A DNA stretch of 17,907 bases from Pedobacter sp. GTDB lineage: Bacteria > Bacteroidota > Bacteroidia > Sphingobacteriales > Sphingobacteriaceae. Location: assembly GCA_004295885.1 (NCBI GenBank), contig SEDG01000034.1:1-17907 (forward strand), given 5' to 3'. The notes below the pieces were generated by a model that was not told where the DNA came from, did not search any database, and worked only from the letters and a program-made list of their open reading frames with translations. Below, in pieces: positions 15,236 through 17,907 of the stretch; position 1 is the stretch's first letter; each line of letters opens with the position of its first letter. The translations under genes and the position numbers were made by a program.

Positions 15236-15671
15236 TCTCTTTTATAGTTGCGTAAGCCAAGGTTAATTGGTTCACTTTATCTAAGGTTGATATCAATTGT
15301 TCTTTTTCTTTCGGACTTAGTTTATCGTTCAAATATTCATTGAAAGAGACCACAACGTTTCTAGCTAACTTTCTTTTTTCTATTCCGAATGGGGTTAAAA
15401 AGACTTTAACCGAACGTTTATCGCCGGTAGAAGTTTCGCGATAGATTAAGCCAAGTTCTTCCATGTTGTTCAACATTCTTGATAAACTCGTGGCTTTAAC
15501 ACCAAGCAAACCTGCCAATGCCGAAACCGCAGTTCCTTCTGCCTCAATATTGATGAGGACGTAACCTATTGCCTGTGTGATACCAAAGCCGCTGGCAATT
15601 TGGTTATAGGTATTGGAAACGTTTTGCCAAACCACCTTTAAAAAATAATCTACTGTTTCTTTCTGCTTCAT
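15216..15671 (-). CDS. MarR-family transcriptional regulator
   Basis: This 151-residue winged-helix regulator is the first gene of the beta-oxidation operon. The helix-turn-helix and wing span about residues 45-115: VSALAGLLGVKATSLSRMLN as recognition region, then the wing STGDKRSVKVFLTPFG, with flanking helices forming the dimer interface. MarR proteins usually repress their own operon and release DNA when a small ligand binds; fatty acids or acyl-CoAs would be logical here, but that is inference from context. Its stop codon lies 20 bases inside the next gene. The promoter has an exact -7 box and a TATGC-TT-GCATA palindrome at the transcription start, consistent with autorepression. Confidence 0.9.
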   Translation of the reverse strand: MKQKETVDYFLKVVWQNVSNTYNQIASGFGITQAIGYVLINIEAEGTAVSALAGLLGVKATSLSRMLNNMEELGLIYRETSTGDKRSVKVFLTPFGIEKRKLARNVVVSFNEYLNDKLSPKEKEQLISTLDKVNQLTLAYATIKENDEKNK

Positions 15672-15678
15672 TAATTGC

Positions 15679-15690
15679 TATGCTTGCATA
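15679..15690. promoter_or_regulatory. Candidate MarR operator palindrome
   Basis: TATGCTTGCATA is a perfect TATGC/GCATA inverted repeat with a 2-base spacer. It covers the expected transcription start (about 15685) of the MarR-led operon. A further TATGC half-site (15716-15720) touches the -33 box. The position suits repression; the binding protein is inferred. Confidence 0.5.
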
Positions 15691-15691
15691 A

Positions 15692-15723
15692 CAAATTTAT
15701 AGAATTAGATTTTAGTATGCAAA
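15692..15723 (-). promoter_or_regulatory. Promoter of the MarR/beta-oxidation operon
   Basis: On the minus strand TTTG (15720-15723), 20 bases, then TAAATTTG (15692-15699) match the Bacteroidota -33/-7 consensus exactly. The 5' leader to the MarR ATG (15671) would be about 14 nt. This is the best promoter in the window. Confidence 0.78.
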
Positions 15724-15818
15724 TAGAAAATGAAAATATTTTCAAGAAAAAGGAAAGGTGAAATAAGAGAAAGGTTTATTTTTTGGAAGCGCAATTTGAA
15801 GCCTCGATTAAAGTTTGC

Positions 15819-15895
15819 TCCTGCTTTTGCTTCAATCTTTTTTAATTGCTCTTCGACTACGCTCAGCGTGACATTAAAAAAGGATTTCCGCTTCT
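15819..15895 (-). repeat. Dispersed repeat, copy 1 (AGCGGAAATCC...AAAAGATT type)
   Basis: On the minus strand it reads AGAAGCGGAAATCCTTTTTT, then a spacer with GTCACGCTGAGCGTAGTC, then ATTAAAAAAGATTGAAGC and AAAAGCAGGA. The ATCC-T-run and A-run-GATT parts can pair as a hairpin around the spacer, which contains its own ACGCTCAGCGT palindrome. Copy 2 has the same modules in the opposite orientation with a much shorter spacer. Confidence 0.7.
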
Positions 15896-15911
15896 CCCGA
15901 TAGCTATCGGG
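15896..15911. repeat. Perfect 16-bp palindrome CCCGATAGCTATCGGG
   Basis: This fully self-complementary 16-mer abuts the end of repeat copy 1. I recall this palindrome as frequent in Bacteroidota intergenic DNA, which I cannot verify here. Confidence 0.85.
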
Positions 15912-15958
15912 CAGCGCTAAAGAAAAATGTTTGGGCTACTATGAGGGGTTGCAAACTG

Positions 15959-15981
15959 AACAAAGGACCACCTCCTTTGTT
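15959..15981. repeat. Perfect 9-bp hairpin AACAAAGGA/TCCTTTGTT
   Basis: The arms 15959-15967 and 15973-15981 are exact inverse complements around a CCACC loop. No T-run follows on either strand, so it is not an evident terminator. It lies between the two inverted dispersed-repeat copies. Confidence 0.75.
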
Positions 15982-15995
15982 GTATAAACCTTATT

Positions 15996-16047
15996 GAAGC
16001 GGTATCCTTTGAGCGCAGCGAAAAGATTTAGCGGAAAGAAGGACTGA
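15996..16047 (+). repeat. Dispersed repeat, copy 2
   Basis: The plus strand reads GAAGCGGTATCCTTT, a 10-base spacer GAGCGCAGCG, then AAAAGATTTAGCGGAAAG and AAGGACTGA. The modules and their order match copy 1, which is on the opposite strand, so the two copies form an inverted pair about 100 bp apart. Confidence 0.7.
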
Positions 16048-16167
16048 ATGATCCGACAGGTGATGCCATTGATTTTCTAAAGATAAAAAAATAAGCGAGG
16101 AGATCTTTCATTTACTAAACAACTTTTAGCGCCCCGCCCTTCGGGCACCCCTCCAACGGAGAGGAAT

Positions 16168-16199
16168 AAAAAAAGCGCCCCGATTGCTCGGAACGCTTT
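16168..16199 (-). terminator. Rho-independent terminator of the OmpA-family gene
   Basis: On the minus strand AAAGCGTTCCGA pairs with TCGGGGCGCTTT (12 pairs, two of them G-U) around a GCAA tetraloop, followed by a T-run that continues from the stem. It lies about 20 bases after the stop codon at 16220. Confidence 0.9.
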
Positions 16200-16219
16200 C
16201 TATTAAGAACTAGTTTGTA

Positions 16220-17542
16220 CTAGTATAAAGTAAATTCTACTCTTCTATTTTGTTGGCGACCAGCTGGTGTAGCATTGGTTGCAATTGGTTGACTTTCACC
16301 GTAACCTGTTGCTTCAATTCTACTTGCATTAGCACCTTGAGATACTAAATAAGCTTTTACTGATTCTGCTCTGTCTTTAGATAAACGTAAGTTTAAAGCA
16401 TCAGAACCTGTATTATCTGTGTGACCAGCTAATTTTAAGCTAAAGTTTTTCTCCATTAATAAAGCAGCAACTCTATTTAATGTAGGGTATGATTTTGCTC
16501 TGATAGTCGCTTTACCTAAATCGAATTCTAAGTTAGAAATTGCGTCAGCAACAACTTTACGATCAGCTTCAGTTACAATCACTCTTTCAGTTACTTGTGG
16601 CGCAGGAACTTTTAAAGGACAACCAGAACCATCAACCACGGTACCTGCAGGAGTTCCAGCACATTTATCCAATTTATCGGCAACACCATCGCCATCACTA
16701 TCTTTTAATAAATCGTTCATATCAGAACGTAATCTTGCGTTTTCAGCTTTTTGAGCATCCAAGTCAGATTTTAAAGCATTAGCAGTGTTTTTAGCAGCAA
16801 CAGCTTCATCATAAGTTGCAGCAGTTGGACTAAAGAAAGCTAATTGTTTTCCTTTACCTAAAGCAAACTCTAAACCAGCATAACCGTAGTTATATTTGTC
16901 GTTTGTACCTTTTGCATAACCATCAAATTGATCATTGTCAACAAAGTTGATCGTCCAACCTAAATCAAGATTAATTGCTTCTGTTAAGCGAAATTTAGCG
17001 CCAACACCTACAGGAATATTAAACCTGTTTTTGGTTGCTAATTCTGTTGTAACGTTACCTGCTGCCGAAGTTGTAGTAGTAGTGTAATTTACAAAACCAC
17101 CACCTGCAGAAGCATAAAGTTGTGCATTGTTTTGTTGCTTAAACATACTCCAATTAAATAAATTTGCTACAGCGCTTAAACTTGCAGAATAATTTAAATC
17201 GGTAGAATAGGCACTAAAAGGACTTGCATTTACTGTACCATCGTTAAATGCTTCTGAATTGTCTCCTTTAATTGTACCTCTGTTTCCATCTAAACGTAAA
17301 GAGAATGACGGTGTAATTTGTTTTTTGATATACAAGCCATAGCCAAAGGTGTTTCTCCAGTTTGAATAATCGTTTTGGGCACCTAGTGGAGAGATACCAG
17401 TAAGTACTCCTGCATTAACTCCGATAGACCAAGTTCTAAATGGTTGAGATGTTGTAGTTGTAGATTCTTGTGCCATTGCAGAAGAACCAATAAATAAACC
17501 AGCTAAGGCAACTGGCAAACATTTTAAAAATTTCAGTTTCAT
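16220..17542 (-). CDS. OmpA-family outer-membrane protein with TSP3 repeat
   Basis: This predicted outer-membrane protein of 440 residues anchors the membrane to peptidoglycan. A Sec signal peptide ends GSSAMAQES (cleavage near 24). An N-terminal beta-barrel-like domain (about 30-235) contains alternating aromatic strands such as SIGVNAGVLTGISP and INLDLGWTINF. A short alpha-helical segment (about 250-278, KSDLDAQKAENARLRSDMND) follows. A calcium-binding thrombospondin type 3 repeat comes next (DSDGDGVADKLDKC, 281 onwards), and then a C-terminal OmpA domain (about 330-440). The peptidoglycan-binding Asp and Arg are in GHTDNTG (D376) and LSKDRAES (R391). It is monocistronic, with a strong terminator and a sigma-54-like promoter. 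Confidence 0.93.
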   Translation of the reverse strand: MKLKFLKCLPVALAGLFIGSSAMAQESTTTTSQPFRTWSIGVNAGVLTGISPLGAQNDYSNWRNTFGYGLYIKKQITPSFSLRLDGNRGTIKGDNSEAFNDGTVNASPFSAYSTDLNYSASLSAVANLFNWSMFKQQNNAQLYASAGGGFVNYTTTTTSAAGNVTTELATKNRFNIPVGVGAKFRLTEAINLDLGWTINFVDNDQFDGYAKGTNDKYNYGYAGLEFALGKGKQLAFFSPTAATYDEAVAAKNTANALKSDLDAQKAENARLRSDMNDLLKDSDGDGVADKLDKCAGTPAGTVVDGSGCPLKVPAPQVTERVIVTEADRKVVADAISNLEFDLGKATIRAKSYPTLNRVAALLMEKNFSLKLAGHTDNTGSDALNLRLSKDRAESVKAYLVSQGANASRIEATGYGESQPIATNATPAGRQQNRRVEFTLY

Positions 17543-17588
17543 AATATTGATTTGTAAATAAGCGTTCTTGTTTATTCACAAGCCTTTA

Positions 17589-17605
17589 GGCAATAGCTAT
17601 ACCAA
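17589..17605 (-). promoter_or_regulatory. Sigma-54-like promoter of the OmpA-family gene
   Basis: On the minus strand TTGGTAT-N5-TTGCC places GG and GC exactly 10 bases apart, as required for a sigma-54 -24/-12 promoter. The start site would be near 17578, giving a leader of about 36 nt. Two more TTGG boxes lie upstream (17614-17620, 17635-17641). No clear TAnnTTTG box competes with it. Confidence 0.5.
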
Positions 17606-17733
17606 AAACTGGTGTGCCAAAGATTTATTATGCCATACCAACCTAAATGACAGCGGGTTAAGTAGCCATTCTATTTATTTAAAAAATGTTAAAAAATGTT
17701 AAACGTTGTGTAGTTTGCTATACAAATTGAACT

Positions 17734-17756
17734 AAAAAGTGTTGGGAGGACCCCAA
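17734..17756 (-). terminator. Possible terminator of the DUF885-like gene
   Basis: On the minus strand TTGGG and CCCAA (17752-17756 and 17742-17746) form a 5-bp stem followed by CAC and five T (17734-17738). The stem is short and the T-run is offset by three bases, so the call is tentative. Confidence 0.4.
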
Positions 17757-17782
17757 ACAAACAAATGCTTATTTTGTTTGAT

Positions 17783-17907
17783 TTACGGGTTTTCTCCCGC
17801 AAATTTCCACTTTGTGGTAAAGTTTGCTGGCAATAGTTGATTAGTTAAAATCGCCCTAACCATCTCTACTGGCATACTGTTCTCCTTTAAAATTTTATCG
17901 TGAAATT
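17783..17907 (-). CDS. C-terminal end of a DUF885-family protein (partial)
   Basis: An open frame enters from the right edge and stops at a TAA at 17783-17785, giving the last 40 residues. They begin FHDKILKENSMPVEMVRAIL and end WKFAGENP. The FHD-x-IL-x5-P-V pattern resembles the C-terminus of DUF885 proteins, a family often predicted to be exported metallopeptidase-like in Bacteroidota. With only 40 residues the family call is a recollection-based guess, but the frame itself is convincing because it is clean, ends shortly before a hairpin and uses codons like its neighbours. Confidence 0.6.
   Translation of the reverse strand, partial: FHDKILKENSMPVEMVRAILTNQLLPANFTTKWKFAGENP

Larger units (their letters stand above)
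15724..16167. other. Gene-free, repeat-rich intergenic region
   Basis: I find no credible coding frame on either strand in these 444 bases. The region holds two inverted copies of one repeat family (15819-15895 and 15996-16047), a perfect 16-bp palindrome (15896-15911), a 9-bp perfect hairpin (15959-15981), and near the right end a GCCCTTCGGGC hairpin followed by ACCCCTCCAACGGAGAGG (16136-16164). It is a mosaic of repeats between the beta-oxidation operon promoter and the ompA-like terminator. Confidence 0.75.
17543..17782. other. Intergenic region upstream of the OmpA-family gene
   Basis: This 240-bp gap contains the sigma-54-like promoter, a perfect tandem duplication of AAAAAATGTT (17681-17690 and 17691-17700), a TTGGG/CCCAA hairpin with a T-run and an A+T-rich inverted repeat (CAAACAAA/TTTGTTTG, 17758-17780 area). 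I see no gene in it. Confidence 0.6.

Noticed and set aside
1..17907. tRNA, rRNA, integrase, transposase or attachment sites
   Set aside because: None recognised on either strand by inspection. The repeats have no associated transposase gene here.

Overview
This window looks like a chromosomal piece of a Bacteroidota bacterium, most likely Sphingobacteriaceae (Pedobacter-like). The DNA is A+T-rich. The promoters I can find have the Bacteroidota -33 TTTG / -7 TAnnTTTG form. Shine-Dalgarno sequences are absent, and the gene content is typical: SucA/SucB, FKBP lipoproteins, Cry-DASH, and an OmpA protein with a thrombospondin type 3 repeat. The species assignment is inference.

Layout, left to right. 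(1) 1-4209: the 2-oxoglutarate dehydrogenase operon sucA-sucB on the minus strand, with a clear promoter and a strong terminator. (2) 4262-8026: a light/UV-repair region. A Cry-DASH photolyase (minus) is divergent from a plus-strand pair, a TIGR01777-type SDR that overlaps phrB. (3) 8027-9433: a bidirectional terminator, then two FKBP-type peptidyl-prolyl isomerase lipoproteins sharing a near-leaderless promoter (minus). (4) 9544-15723: a minus-strand fatty-acid beta-oxidation operon in the order MarR regulator, 3-hydroxyacyl-CoA dehydrogenase/enoyl-CoA hydratase, thiolase, small four-helix-bundle protein, acyl-CoA dehydrogenase. The bifunctional dehydrogenase/hydratase gene is broken by an internal deletion plus frameshift. 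(5) 15724-16167: a repeat-rich gap with no gene. (6) 16168-17605: an OmpA-family outer-membrane protein with a good terminator and a sigma-54-like promoter. (7) 17783-17907: the last 40 codons of a DUF885-like protein running off the right edge.

The most unusual feature is at the operon junctions. Directly after the stop codons of sucA, the fadB-like gene, thiolase and acyl-CoA dehydrogenase there is a purine-rich tract built of short repeated words. Before the start codons of thiolase and acyl-CoA dehydrogenase there is an inverted, pyrimidine-rich copy. Two junctions carry the same word family (core AAGGAGCAAGGA) as inverted arms. One pair of arms encloses the gene for a four-helix-bundle protein of the 23S-rRNA-IVP/Avd-like family; the other encloses 48 non-coding bases. 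This looks like a filled and an empty version of one cassette. The link between the repeats and the small protein is inference from this arrangement.

A second repeat family is present as two inverted copies in the 15.8-16.05 kb gap. I see no rRNA, tRNA, CRISPR array, transposase, integrase or reverse transcriptase.
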